NCBI GenBank assembly: GCA_031262065.1
Contig: JAISIK010000039.1
Coordinates: 1-50,005, forward strand
Source: Oscillospiraceae bacterium
GTDB lineage: Bacteria > Bacillota > Clostridia > Oscillospirales > Oscillospiraceae
Length of the DNA stretch: 50,005 bases
Reading direction: 5' to 3'
Position numbers and translations under genes: made by a program. The notes beneath the pieces were generated by a model. It was not told the DNA's origin and did not search any database. It was given only the letters and a program-made list of their open reading frames with translations. The number at the start of each line of letters is the position of its first letter. Within the stretch, counting starts at the first letter, position 1. Shown piece by piece: positions 8,518 through 20,439 of the stretch.

Positions 8518-9951
8518 ATGAGTAAACAACCCCTATTGATTACCGAAACCATCCTGCGCGATGCGCACCAGTCGCAATCTGCCACCCGTATGCGCATCGA
8601 AGATATGCTTCCCGCTTGCGAAATGCTCGACAACATGGGCTATTGGTCGCTCGAGTGCTGGGGCGGTGCAACCTTCGACGTCTGCATGCGTTTCCTGAAC
8701 GAAGACCCGTGGGAGCGTCTGCGCACCCTGAAAAAGCACATGCCCAAAACCAAGCTGCAAATGCTCTTCCGCGGGCAAAACATCCTTGGCTATAAGCATT
8801 ATGCAGATGACGTTGTGGAAGAATTCTGCCGAAAATCCATTGAGAACGGCATCGAAGTCGTCCGCGTTTTCGATGCGCTCAACGACATCCGCAACTTGCG
8901 CAAGGCAGTCGAATCCGTAAAGAAATTCGGCGGCTGGGCGGAAGTCGCCCTGAGCTTTACCGTAAGCCCGGTGCACAACGACGATTACTTCGTCGGCATT
9001 GCCAAGGAGCTTGAGAAGATGGGCGCAGATTCCATCTGCATCAAGGATATGGCAAACCTCTTGCTCCCCTACCATGCCTACGACCTGATTTCCCGCCTGA
9101 AGGACAATGTCAGCGTACCCATCCATATGCACACGCACAACACCGCAGGCACGGGCGATATGGTCAACCTCATGGCGGCGCGCGCGGGTGTAGATATTGT
9201 CGATACCGCCCTCTCCCCGCTGGCAAACGGCACTGCCCAACCCGCGACGGAATCGCTTGTTGCCACCCTGCAAGGCACGGAGCGCGACACCGGCTTGGAT
9301 CTCGTAAAGCTCAGCGAGGCGGCAGCCTACTTCCGCACCGTCGCAGACAAGCTGAAAAAGGAAGGCTTCCTCGACCCGAAGGTTCTGAGTGTTGACACAA
9401 AGGCGCTGATTTATCAAGTCCCCGGCGGCATGCTCTCGAACATGCTCGGTCAGCTCAAGCAGGCAGGCAAGGAAGACCGCTACTACTACGTGCTTGCGGA
9501 AGTTCCCCGCGTCCGCGAGGATTTCGGCTATCCCCCGCTTGTCACACCCACCAGCCAAATTGTCGGCACGCAGGCTGTGATGAACATCGTCAGCGGCGAG
9601 CGCTACAAGATGGTTCCCAACGAGTCGAAAGCGCTGCTTCGCGGCGAATACGGCAAGCTCCCGGGCAAGGTTAACGAAGACGTGCGCCGCAAGTGCATCG
9701 GCGACGCGGAAGTGATCACCTGCCGCCCGGCAGACCTGCTGCAGCCGGAGCTTGAAAAGTACCGTGCAGAGACCAAAGATATTGCCCGCAGCGAGGAAGA
9801 TGTCCTCTCTCTGGCGCTGTTTCCGCAGGTTGCCCGCAAGTTCATGGAAAATCGCAACAAGCCGAAGTCCGCGCCTGTACCCGCTGCTCCCGCAGCGCCC
9901 GCAGACCCCAACGCCGTGCGCGAGCTGTATGTCGAAGACAGCGGTAAATAA
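8518..9951 (+). CDS. oadA: Oxaloacetate decarboxylase alpha / pyruvate carboxylase subunit B-type carboxyltransferase
   Basis: This 477-aa carboxyltransferase moves CO2 from oxaloacetate to biotin. The N-terminal TIM barrel has ETILRDAHQS (metal-binding Asp), an MLFRGQN motif, CIKDMANLL with the catalytic metal-site Lys, and HMHTHNTAG with the metal-binding His pair. The C-terminal domain of the family follows (about 300-460). The protein ends in an Ala/Pro-rich tail without a biotinyl domain, which is encoded separately at 6779-7111. The start follows AAGGAGG. No CoA-type carboxyltransferase is nearby, so oxaloacetate (or pyruvate in reverse) is the likely substrate. The complex would couple fermentation to a sodium gradient. 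Confidence 0.9.
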   Translation: MSKQPLLITETILRDAHQSQSATRMRIEDMLPACEMLDNMGYWSLECWGGATFDVCMRFLNEDPWERLRTLKKHMPKTKLQMLFRGQNILGYKHYADDVVEEFCRKSIENGIEVVRVFDALNDIRNLRKAVESVKKFGGWAEVALSFTVSPVHNDDYFVGIAKELEKMGADSICIKDMANLLLPYHAYDLISRLKDNVSVPIHMHTHNTAGTGDMVNLMAARAGVDIVDTALSPLANGTAQPATESLVATLQGTERDTGLDLVKLSEAAAYFRTVADKLKKEGFLDPKVLSVDTKALIYQVPGGMLSNMLGQLKQAGKEDRYYYVLAEVPRVREDFGYPPLVTPTSQIVGTQAVMNIVSGERYKMVPNESKALLRGEYGKLPGKVNEDVRRKCIGDAEVITCRPADLLQPELEKYRAETKDIARSEEDVLSLALFPQVARKFMENRNKPKSAPVPAAPAAPADPNAVRELYVEDSGK

Positions 9952-9960
9952 AAATCGTAA

Positions 9961-9995
9961 ACGCCGTGCAGTTCTATGGAACTGCACGGCGTTTT
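9961..9995. terminator. Intrinsic terminator between oadA and MATE gene
   Basis: A perfect 14-bp stem (9961-9974 with 9979-9992), a TATG loop and TTT sit between convergent genes. AAAA on the other side allows activity in both directions. Confidence 0.8.
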
Positions 9996-10008
9996 GGCGT
10001 CCAATACC

Positions 10009-11373
10009 TCAAAGCTTCATGCGGTCGTAGGCATGCAGCCAGTCGGACTTCAAAAAATAGATCAAAAAGGCAATCGAACTGATGCTCCACGTTAGCGGGT
10101 AGGCGCTGAACACAACCTCGATTTTCAGAAAGCGCGGCACCATGACCCACAGATAACTCACGCGAATGACGCACCACGCAACGAGCATAATCACCATCGG
10201 CACAGTGGGCTTGCCCGCCCCGCGCATAATTCCCGCGATACAGTGCGAGAAGGCAAGCAGGAAGAAAAACAGCGATTCGATACGCGCCTGCCGCGCGCCG
10301 ATTGCTATCACATTCGCATCGTCGGTGAACAGGCGAATCAGATACGGCGCGCAGAAAAAGAGAACCACGCCGATCAGCTCCGCCATAATCACCGAGCAGG
10401 AAATGCCGAATTTCACGCCCTTTTTCGTACGGTCGTACTGCTTTGCCCCCAAGTTCTGCCCGACGAAGGTTGTCAGCGCCAAGGTAAACGCCGTAATGGG
10501 CAGAAATACATAGCCCTCCAGCTTTGCGTAAGAACCGCAAGCTGCCATTGCATCGGCGGAAAAGCGATTGATTTGGCTCTGCACGATGACATTGGCGAAG
10601 GCAATCACCGAGTTTTGCACACCCGAGGGAATTCCGAAACGGATCACCTGCTTGAGAAGATTTCCATGAAAGCGGATTTTCTTCGGAAACAGGCGGTAGA
10701 CCGTGTCGTAGCGCATCAAACGCGCAAGGCACAGCGCCACGCTCACAAACTGCGAAATTGTCGTGGCTAATGCAGCCGCCCACACGCCCCACCTGAACAC
10801 ACCGACAAAGAGCAAATCCAGCAGCACATTGAGCACCGACGATATTATCAGATAATACAGCGGATGGCGGCTGTCGCCGACCGCTTGCAGAATTCCGCCG
10901 CAGATATTATACATCACCACTGCCAACGCACCTGCGAAATACATGCGGAAATAGCTGACGGAATTGGGTAAAACGTCTTGCGGCGTCCCCATCCATGTGA
11001 GGATTTGCGGCGTGAGAAGCACTCCCGCAATCGTCAGGATAATCCCCGCAGCGATGCCAAAAGCAATGGTCGTATGTACGGCTTTGTGCACATTTTCATA
11101 ATCCCGCGCACCGAAATAGCGGGAAATCACCACGCCCGCGCCGACTGCAATGCCGGTAAAAAAGCCGACCAGCAGAAAAATCAGACTGCCGGACGAGCTA
11201 ACCGCAGCCAGCTGCTCCTTGCCGAGAAAATTGCCGACAATGATCGAGTCGGCGGTATTATATAACTGCTGAAACACGCCGCCGAAAAAAATCGGCAGGG
11301 CAAATTTCAGCAAGCCCTTCCATATCGGTCCTTCCGTCAGCGAATGCTGCTCGCTGATTGCCTTGCTTTCCAT
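10009..11373 (-). CDS. MATE family multidrug/Na+ antiporter
   Basis: This 454-aa protein has about twelve membrane helices arranged as two similar halves. MATE features include FGGVFQQLYNTADSIIVGNF near the N-terminus and repeated ISRYFGARD and VGQNLGAKQYDR elements in the two halves. It is likely to export cationic drugs or metabolites in exchange for Na+ or H+; the substrate cannot be told from sequence. The start at 11373 is chosen because GGAGAGG lies just upstream; a possible upstream extension falls in the promoter leader. The promoter is at 11405-11433, and the terminator is shared with oadA. Confidence 0.88.
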   Translation of the reverse strand: MESKAISEQHSLTEGPIWKGLLKFALPIFFGGVFQQLYNTADSIIVGNFLGKEQLAAVSSSGSLIFLLVGFFTGIAVGAGVVISRYFGARDYENVHKAVHTTIAFGIAAGIILTIAGVLLTPQILTWMGTPQDVLPNSVSYFRMYFAGALAVVMYNICGGILQAVGDSRHPLYYLIISSVLNVLLDLLFVGVFRWGVWAAALATTISQFVSVALCLARLMRYDTVYRLFPKKIRFHGNLLKQVIRFGIPSGVQNSVIAFANVIVQSQINRFSADAMAACGSYAKLEGYVFLPITAFTLALTTFVGQNLGAKQYDRTKKGVKFGISCSVIMAELIGVVLFFCAPYLIRLFTDDANVIAIGARQARIESLFFFLLAFSHCIAGIMRGAGKPTVPMVIMLVAWCVIRVSYLWVMVPRFLKIEVVFSAYPLTWSISSIAFLIYFLKSDWLHAYDRMKL

Positions 11374-11404
11374 GCGCACCTCTCCAAAACCACAATACCG
11401 ATTT

Positions 11405-11433
11405 ATTATAGCGCACAAGTCCCCGCGATGCAA
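11405..11433 (-). promoter_or_regulatory. Sigma-A promoter of the MATE gene
   Basis: Minus strand TTGCAT (433-428 of 11 kb), 17 bp, perfect TATAAT (11410-11405), about 32 bases before the start codon. Confidence 0.65.
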
Positions 11434-11472
11434 TTGAAAAAACGCCCCCTTGTCGAAATACAGCGATTTCCG

Positions 11473-11501
11473 TTGACTTATTTAGGGGAAGGAAGTATAA
11501 T
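11473..11501 (+). promoter_or_regulatory. Sigma-A promoter of the TPR/LRR gene
   Basis: TTGACT (11473-11478), 17 bp, perfect TATAAT (11496-11501). The start at 11540 lies about 32 bases past the expected transcription start, which argues against starts at 11501 or 11507. Confidence 0.75.
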
Positions 11502-11539
11502 TGCTTATGTGCACACCGCACCGGAATGGAGAATCCCTC

Positions 11540-13237
11540 ATGAAAAAAGTGTTGGTCATCTTGCTTGCAATTGTACTGCTTGCTGCAATGATTTTTGCCT
11601 TTTTCCATTTTTATTGGACTGCTGAAAACTTCGCAGCGCAAGGCGCGCGGGCTATGTCGCGCGGCGACTACGAAAAGGCAGTCTCCCGCTACACACGCGC
11701 GGTAGATATGAACCCAGAAAGCATTCCCTATGCCCTCGCGCTGGCAGACGCCTGCGTTGCAAACGGCAGTTATACGAAGGCGGAGCGGGCGCTCGTTTCC
11801 GCCATTCGCACCGCGCCGCATGCAGAGCTTTATGCAAAGCTTTCCGCCGTCTACGTGGCGCAGGATAAGCTCCTCGACGCGCAGCAAATGCTCGACAGCA
11901 TCACGGACGAGTCTGTGCGGACGGAAATTGCCGCCATGCGCCCCGATGCCCCTGTTCTTTCCCACGAAAGCGGTGAGTATTCCTCGTTTATCTCAATCTC
12001 TGCAAGCGTGCAGGGTGGTACGGTTTACGTATCAACCGACGAGCAGTTCCCCTCCTTGGAAGCTGCGCCGTTTACAGAGGCAATCCCCCTCCCCGCAGGC
12101 GCTACGCACCTCACCGCCCTGTGTGTGGCGGAAAACGGACTGGTCAGCACACTGGTTGAGGCGGATTACCTGATTGTCGGCGTGGTTGAAGACGTAATCT
12201 TTGCCGACGCGCAGTTGGAAAGCTATGTGCGCGAACTCATTTTCAGACCCGGCACAGGCACAATCACCACAGACGAGCTTTGGGACATTGAAGAACTCGT
12301 CGTCCCGGAAACTGTTGCCGACTACAGCGACCTTCGCCACTTCACAGGCTTAAAATCTCTGACCATTCTCGGCGGCGACGCAGACGACTATGCCTTCCTC
12401 GCAGCCTTGGAAGACCTCGAATATCTGAATCTGTCCGGCTCGCTGGTTTCTTTTGAAACCCTCGAAAAAATCGGTCTTCTGCCGAACTTGCGGGAGCTGA
12501 ACCTCAGCAGCTGCGGGCTTTCCAATATTCTGCCCTTGGCAGAGGCAAGCACAATGACCGCCATCGACCTTTCGGATAACAGCATCTCGAATATCGGCGC
12601 GCTGTCCGCCTGTAAAAATCTGGCTACGGTCAATCTGAGCCGCAATGCCTTGACCTCCCTCGATGCCATTTCCGAAATCGACACGCTGCAAGAACTCGAC
12701 GTATCGGAGAACAATCTCACCTCCATCTCCGCCCTGTCCGAGTGCACCGCGCTCACGCATCTGAATGCTTCGGACAATTCCCTGTCAAGCATTGCAGCCG
12801 TTTCCTCGCTGAAAAAGCTCCGGGAATTCTACGCTGCAAAAAATGCCCTCTCGGATATCGAGGGGCTGGAAGCCTGCATGCTTCTCGAACGCTTGGATTT
12901 GTCCAACAACAGCCTGACGAGCATTGGCGCGGTTGCAAATTTAGTAAACCTCACCTATCTGAATTTCAACTACAACGATGTGGAGGTTTTGCCGAGCTTC
13001 TCCTCCTCCGCAAAATTGCAGCAGTTCTACGCTGCGCACAATTTCCTCGAAGATATTTCCGGGCTTGCCGGGCTTTCCTTGCTGAATTACGTGGATGTGG
13101 ATTACAACAATGTTACCGACATCGAATGCCTTCACACCTGCCCGACGCTGGTGCAAGTGAACGCCTTCGGCACAAATGTCGAGTCCGTCACAAAACTGAC
13201 GGACATAGGCGTGATCGTATACTACGACCCAACTTAA
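11540..13237 (+). CDS. Membrane-anchored TPR and leucine-rich-repeat protein
   Basis: The predicted product is a 565-aa surface protein. Residues 4-25 form an N-terminal membrane anchor or signal. TPR-like helical repeats cover about 30-130 (AMSRGDYEKAVSRYTRAV is typical). A domain at about 140-215 resembles the chitobiase/beta-hexosaminidase C-terminal module (GTVYVSTDE...PLPAGATHLTAL). About eleven 22-residue leucine-rich repeats of the SDS22/internalin type follow (about 255-560), for example LTHLNASDNSLSSIAAVSSL. The combination suggests protein or glycan binding at the cell surface; the partner is unknown. There is no sortase motif, so anchoring is presumably by the N-terminal helix. Confidence 0.75.
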   Translation: MKKVLVILLAIVLLAAMIFAFFHFYWTAENFAAQGARAMSRGDYEKAVSRYTRAVDMNPESIPYALALADACVANGSYTKAERALVSAIRTAPHAELYAKLSAVYVAQDKLLDAQQMLDSITDESVRTEIAAMRPDAPVLSHESGEYSSFISISASVQGGTVYVSTDEQFPSLEAAPFTEAIPLPAGATHLTALCVAENGLVSTLVEADYLIVGVVEDVIFADAQLESYVRELIFRPGTGTITTDELWDIEELVVPETVADYSDLRHFTGLKSLTILGGDADDYAFLAALEDLEYLNLSGSLVSFETLEKIGLLPNLRELNLSSCGLSNILPLAEASTMTAIDLSDNSISNIGALSACKNLATVNLSRNALTSLDAISEIDTLQELDVSENNLTSISALSECTALTHLNASDNSLSSIAAVSSLKKLREFYAAKNALSDIEGLEACMLLERLDLSNNSLTSIGAVANLVNLTYLNFNYNDVEVLPSFSSSAKLQQFYAAHNFLEDISGLAGLSLLNYVDVDYNNVTDIECLHTCPTLVQVNAFGTNVESVTKLTDIGVIVYYDPT

Positions 13238-13242
13238 AACGC

Positions 13243-13274
13243 TAAGCGGGAAGCACGAAAGTGCTTCCCGCTTA
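13243..13274. terminator. Hairpin between convergent genes
   Basis: TAAGCGGGAAGCAC pairs perfectly with its complement across a GAAA tetraloop. It lies between the LRR gene and the cinA-like gene. Only a weak T tract follows, as in the hairpin at 2048. Confidence 0.65.
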
Positions 13275-13282
13275 CATTATTC

Positions 13283-13738
13283 TCATAAAAGGAGCTTCAG
13301 CGCTTCCCTGCAGGCGTCTTCGCGGTTTTCCTGCCGATTGCCGCTGAGGTTGAGTTTTTTACAGCGGCAGGTTTCGGCGTTTGCACAGGCAATGAAGACC
13401 TCGCCCACAATCGGGTTTTTCTCATCCGCGCCGGGTCCTGCGTTGCCGGTAATGGCAATGCCCCAATGGGCTTGCAGCTTTTCGCGCACAGCGCCTGCCA
13501 TCTGCATCGCAACCTCTTCGCATACTGCCCCACGCGCCTCTAAAAGCGCGGCGTCCACGCCGAGCAGCTCCCGCTTTGCAGCGTAGGCATAGGAAATCAC
13601 GCCGCCGAGATAGACTTTTGAGCTGCCCGCAACTTCCGTTAAAAGTGCGCCGAGCATGCCGCCTGTGCAGCTTTCGGCGCTTGCCACGGTTTGCCCCTTT
13701 TCGGACAATCGCGCAATTGCGGCAAACGCCTCATCCAT
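13283..13738 (-). CDS. CinA C-terminal domain protein (nicotinamide-nucleotide amidase, PncC-like)
   Basis: This 151-aa protein corresponds only to the C-terminal amidase domain of CinA. Typical motifs are ASAESCTGGMLGALLT near the N-terminus, GGVISYAYAAK and ITGNAGPGA. The family deamidates nicotinamide mononucleotide in pyridine-nucleotide salvage. The start codon at 13738-13736 lies inside the last codons of thiI (8-bp overlap), with AAGGTG upstream, so translation is probably coupled. It is the third gene of the comM-thiI-cinA operon. The N-terminal CinA domain is absent, which is common for stand-alone PncC proteins, so this is not a truncation. Confidence 0.88.
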   Translation of the reverse strand: MDEAFAAIARLSEKGQTVASAESCTGGMLGALLTEVAGSSKVYLGGVISYAYAAKRELLGVDAALLEARGAVCEEVAMQMAGAVREKLQAHWGIAITGNAGPGADEKNPIVGEVFIACANAETCRCKKLNLSGNRQENREDACREALKLLL

Positions 13739-14909
13739 GGTAGCGCACCTTGCAGATTTCCGTGTTTTCCAGCGCCCTTGCAATCAACGCGTCGAAGTCC
13801 AGCGGGCTGCAAGCCTCGTCAACCTGCGCCTTCGTGGGTTTGGTTTTCGGGTGCTTGGGCGTGAACACCGTGCAGCAATCCTCGTAGGGCAGTATGGAGG
13901 TTTCCATCGTGCCGATTTTCCGCGCAATGGTCACAATCTCTTCCTTATCCATACCGATCAGCGGCGTGAAAATCGGCAGTTCCACGCAGGAAGCAGTCAC
14001 CGCCATCGCCTCCATCGTCTGCGAGGCAACCTGCCCGAGATTCTCACCCGTAACCAAGCATTTGCAGCCGTGCGCATGGGCAATCTTTTCGGATATGCGC
14101 ATCATAAAGCGGCGCATAATCAGCGTGAAGTACTCCTCGCGGCAGTTGTCGCGAATTGCCTCCTGAATCTCCGTAAAACCGACGATATTCACCGTCATTC
14201 GCCCGCAATAGCGCGTCATGAGCCGCGCAAGCGTAAGCACCTTATCTTTGGCAAGTTCGCTCGTGTAGGGATAGGAGAAAAAGTGCACGCACTCCAGCTC
14301 CACGCCGCGCTTGGCAATCATATATCCCGCAACCGGCGAATCAATCCCGCCGGACAGAAGCACCATCGCCCGCCCGCCCACGCCGGTGGGAAGCCCGCCC
14401 GCGCCGGGTTCGGCAGGCCCATGGATATAGGCTGCATGCTCGCGCACTTCTACATAAACCGTGTATTCGGGATTGTGCACATCCACTTGCAGCTGCGGCA
14501 GCGCCTCGGCGATTCTGCCGCCGATTTCCTGCGAAATGCCGATAGAGGTCAGCGGGAAACGCTTGTCCGAGCGGCGCGATTCCACCTTAAACGAGCGGGC
14601 AAGCCGCAGGTCATCCTCGAGGTACTCCATCGCCGTGCGGAAAATATCATCCAAATCCTTCTTTGCCGGGCGGCAGCGGCACAGGCTGACCACGCCGAAA
14701 ATATAGTGGCAGGCATCCCACGCGCCGTTGAGGTCGCAATCCTCATTCTCCGGCTCGATATACACCGTGGACTGCACAATGTGCACCTGAAATTCGCCGA
14801 AGGGACGCATGCGGCGGGCAACATTGGTTTTGAGCTTGTTCTCAAACTGCCAGCGGTTCGCCCCTTTCAGGACAATCTCTCCAAGTTTGAGCAAAAACAG
14901 TTCATTCAT
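13731..14909 (-). CDS. thiI: tRNA 4-thiouridine synthase ThiI
   Basis: This 392-aa protein uses ATP to adenylate U8 of tRNA for sulfur insertion, and may also serve thiamine thiazole synthesis. It has an N-terminal ferredoxin-like domain, a THUMP domain (about 60-165) and a PP-loop ATPase with SGGIDSP at 186-192. The conserved Cys pair of CCTVFTPKHPKTKP lies near residue 345. There is no rhodanese domain, as in the short form of Bacillota, which obtains sulfur from a dedicated cysteine desulfurase. It starts ten bases after comM with AGGAGA as ribosome binding site, and overlaps the cinA-like gene by 8 bp. Confidence 0.95.
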   Translation of the reverse strand: MNELFLLKLGEIVLKGANRWQFENKLKTNVARRMRPFGEFQVHIVQSTVYIEPENEDCDLNGAWDACHYIFGVVSLCRCRPAKKDLDDIFRTAMEYLEDDLRLARSFKVESRRSDKRFPLTSIGISQEIGGRIAEALPQLQVDVHNPEYTVYVEVREHAAYIHGPAEPGAGGLPTGVGGRAMVLLSGGIDSPVAGYMIAKRGVELECVHFFSYPYTSELAKDKVLTLARLMTRYCGRMTVNIVGFTEIQEAIRDNCREEYFTLIMRRFMMRISEKIAHAHGCKCLVTGENLGQVASQTMEAMAVTASCVELPIFTPLIGMDKEEIVTIARKIGTMETSILPYEDCCTVFTPKHPKTKPTKAQVDEACSPLDFDALIARALENTEICKVRYHG

Positions 14910-14918
14910 TGGTATCTC

Positions 14919-16436
14919 CTAGTTTTGTGATAGTTGGTAGGTGCGATATTGGATAGCCTCGGCGATATGCGGGATTTGGATTTCCTCGCTTGCATCGAGG
15001 TCTGCAATTGTGCGGGCGACTTTGCGAATACGGTCATAACTTCGGGCGGTCAAGCCCAAAGACTCAAACGCCTGCTTCATCAGCCCTGCGCAGTCGTCAC
15101 TGAGCGTACAATACTCGCGCAATTGCGCAGTCTGCATACCGGCGTTGCTCCGGCATGTGCCCTGCGAAAAGCGCTTGTTTTGCAAGGCGCGCGCCTGCTC
15201 GACCCGCTGCTTCACCGCGCTCGACGATTCCGGCTCTTCGCGGCTTCGCAGCTCGTCAAAATTCAGCGCGGGCACTTCGACAATAATATCAATTCGATCC
15301 AATAAAGGACCTGAAATGCGGGAAATATAACTGCTGACGGAGTTTTGCGTACACACGCAGCGCCCCGACGAGTCGCCGTACCAGCCGCAGCGGCAGGGAT
15401 TCATCGCGCAGACCAGCTGGAAATCGCAGGGGAAAGTCGCGGTAGCCGTGGCGCGGGAGATGGTCACAACGCCTTCTTCGAGCGGCTGGCGCATCACATC
15501 GAGCGTATCTGCGCGAAATTCCGGCAATTCGTCGAGAAACAGCACGCCCCGATGCGCCAGAGAAATCTCGCCCGGACGCGGCGCTGCGCCGCCGCCGGTC
15601 AGCCCGGCTGTGGAAATGGTGTGGTGCGGGCTGCGGAACGGTCTTCGCCGCAGCAGCGGCTCGTCAGCCGAAAGCAGACCCATCACGGACTAAATCTGCG
15701 TAATCTCCAGCGCTTCTTCCCGCGTCATATCCGGCAAAATCGACGGCAGGCGCTTGGTGAGCATGCTCTTGCCTGAACCCGGCGGTCCGACCAGCAGGAC
15801 GTTGTGCGCGCCCGCAGCGGCGATTTCCAGCGCGCGCTTGACGTTCTCCTGCCCCTTAACATCCTTGAAGTCCGGCATGGGAACGCTTTGTTCCTCGGGA
15901 ATCCACGGCGGCTCGGGCGGTATCTGCGCCTCGCCGTTTAAGTAAGAAACCAACTGCCGCACATCCGTCAGCCCGATAACCGCAATCTCCCCTGCCAGCG
16001 TTGCCTCACGGGCATTTTGCGCGGGAACAAAAATCTTCGTAAAGCCTGCCCGCTTTGCGGCAATCGTCATGGAAAGCACCCCGTTCACGGGGCGCAGCTT
16101 CCCCTCCAAGCTCAGCTCGCCGACAAAGGCGCAGCTCTCGCGCGGGAGCTTGCACAGCCCCGTTGCTGCAAGAATACCCAGCAAAATCGGCAAATCGTAG
16201 AGCGTGCCTGTCTTCTTTGTGTTCGCCGGGGCGAGATTCAGCGTAATGCGGCTGACGGGGAACTTAAAGCCGCTGTTTTTAATCGCTGCCCGTACGCGCT
16301 CTCTGGCTTCTTTTACCGCGGCGTCGGGAAGCCCTACAATGTCAAACGCGGGAAGCCCGCTGGATATGTAACACTCCACTGAGACTGTATAGCCGCGGAT
16401 GCCCGCCAATCCCAGCGAATCGACACGACTGATCAT
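14919..16436 (-). pseudogene. comM: comM/yifB Mg-chelatase-like AAA+ gene interrupted by an in-frame amber codon
   Basis: The reading frame is intact for 504 sense codons except a TAG at 15692-15690 (codon 249). The family is usually about 505 residues long. The first half (15690-16436) holds the Lon-like N-terminal domain and Walker A (GPPGSGKS, 217-224). The second half (14919-15686) holds Walker B (GVLFLDELPEF), the sensor motif AMNPCRCG and the Mg-chelatase C-terminal domain. At the stop, relatives usually read Ile-Tyr/His-Ser-Val, so TAT or TAC to TAG is the simplest change. Known relatives help branch migration of incoming DNA in natural transformation. Each half alone lacks a complete ATPase. 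Possible explanations are a recent nonsense mutation, a sequencing error or suppression. It is first in the operon with thiI. Confidence 0.85.
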
Positions 16437-16580
16437 GTTTAAGCCCTCACCACAATAATTTCTCTTTTATGTTATGATACTCTATATGCGCATAAAATAC
16501 AATTCTTTTTCTATTTTTCCTTATTGGGTTTTCTTTTTTCTTTCTTTGACAAAAAATTCGCCATGGCGGCACTTTTTCGG

Positions 16581-16609
16581 TTTACAAAAGGCATTTTCGG
16601 TGGTAAAAT
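16581..16609 (+). promoter_or_regulatory. Sigma-A promoter of nifJ
   Basis: TTTACA (16581-16586), 17 bp, TAAAAT (16604-16609), with TGG before it (extended -10). The predicted start of transcription near 16616 excludes upstream ATG codons as starts for nifJ. Confidence 0.7.
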
Positions 16610-16649
16610 GGAACTGTTTGAGATCAAGTACTTTAGGAGGTATTTCACT

Positions 16650-20174
<3,525 letters not shown>

Positions 20175-20193
20175 CCCGGCGAAGTTTTTAACA

Positions 20194-20228
20194 GAGGGCA
20201 TTGAGAGAAATCTCAGTGCCCTCGTTTT
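20194..20228 (+). terminator. Intrinsic terminator of nifJ
   Basis: A 13-bp stem (20194-20206 with 20211-20223, one G-U pair), a GAAA loop and a short T tract lie 20 bases past the nifJ stop. Confidence 0.8.
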
Positions 20229-20254
20229 CCCGTGTTTGGAATTGCATTTTTATC

Positions 20255-20283
20255 TTGACAAGCAGCGCAATTTGCTATAAAAT
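20255..20283 (+). promoter_or_regulatory. Sigma-A promoter of the tRNA gene
   Basis: Perfect TTGACA (20255-20260), 17 bp, TAAAAT (20278-20283). It lies 18 bases before the tRNA 5' end. Confidence 0.75.
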
Positions 20284-20301
20284 AATCCAGCAAACGCACT
20301 T

Positions 20302-20376
<75 letters not shown>

Positions 20377-20377
<1 letters not shown>

Positions 20378-20417
20378 AAGCCTTGATATACCTTTCATAG
20401 GTGTGTCAAGGCTTTTT
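20377..20417 (+). terminator. Intrinsic terminator of the tRNA
   Basis: AAAGCCTTGA (20377-20386) pairs with TCAAGGCTTT further on, and a T tract follows directly. The intervening ATACC/GGTGT can extend the stem. Confidence 0.8.
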
Positions 20418-20439
20418 ACTGTCTAAGCAAGCCATTTTG

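Noticed and set aside
6491-9951. Glutaconyl-CoA or methylmalonyl-CoA decarboxylase
   Set aside because: The catalytic subunit is the pyruvate/oxaloacetate carboxyltransferase type; no CoA-type carboxyltransferase is present.
13283-13738. Truncated cinA pseudogene
   Set aside because: The length and start signal fit stand-alone PncC-type amidases; no remnant of the N-terminal domain is upstream, where thiI begins.
13656-14930. 424-residue open frame antisense to thiI
   Set aside because: thiI motifs are unmistakable on the other strand; the antisense frame has no domain or start signal.
15690-15692. TAG as a recoded sense codon in this organism
   Set aside because: TAG ends the gene at 6491-6751 normally, and no gene other than comM has an internal TAG.
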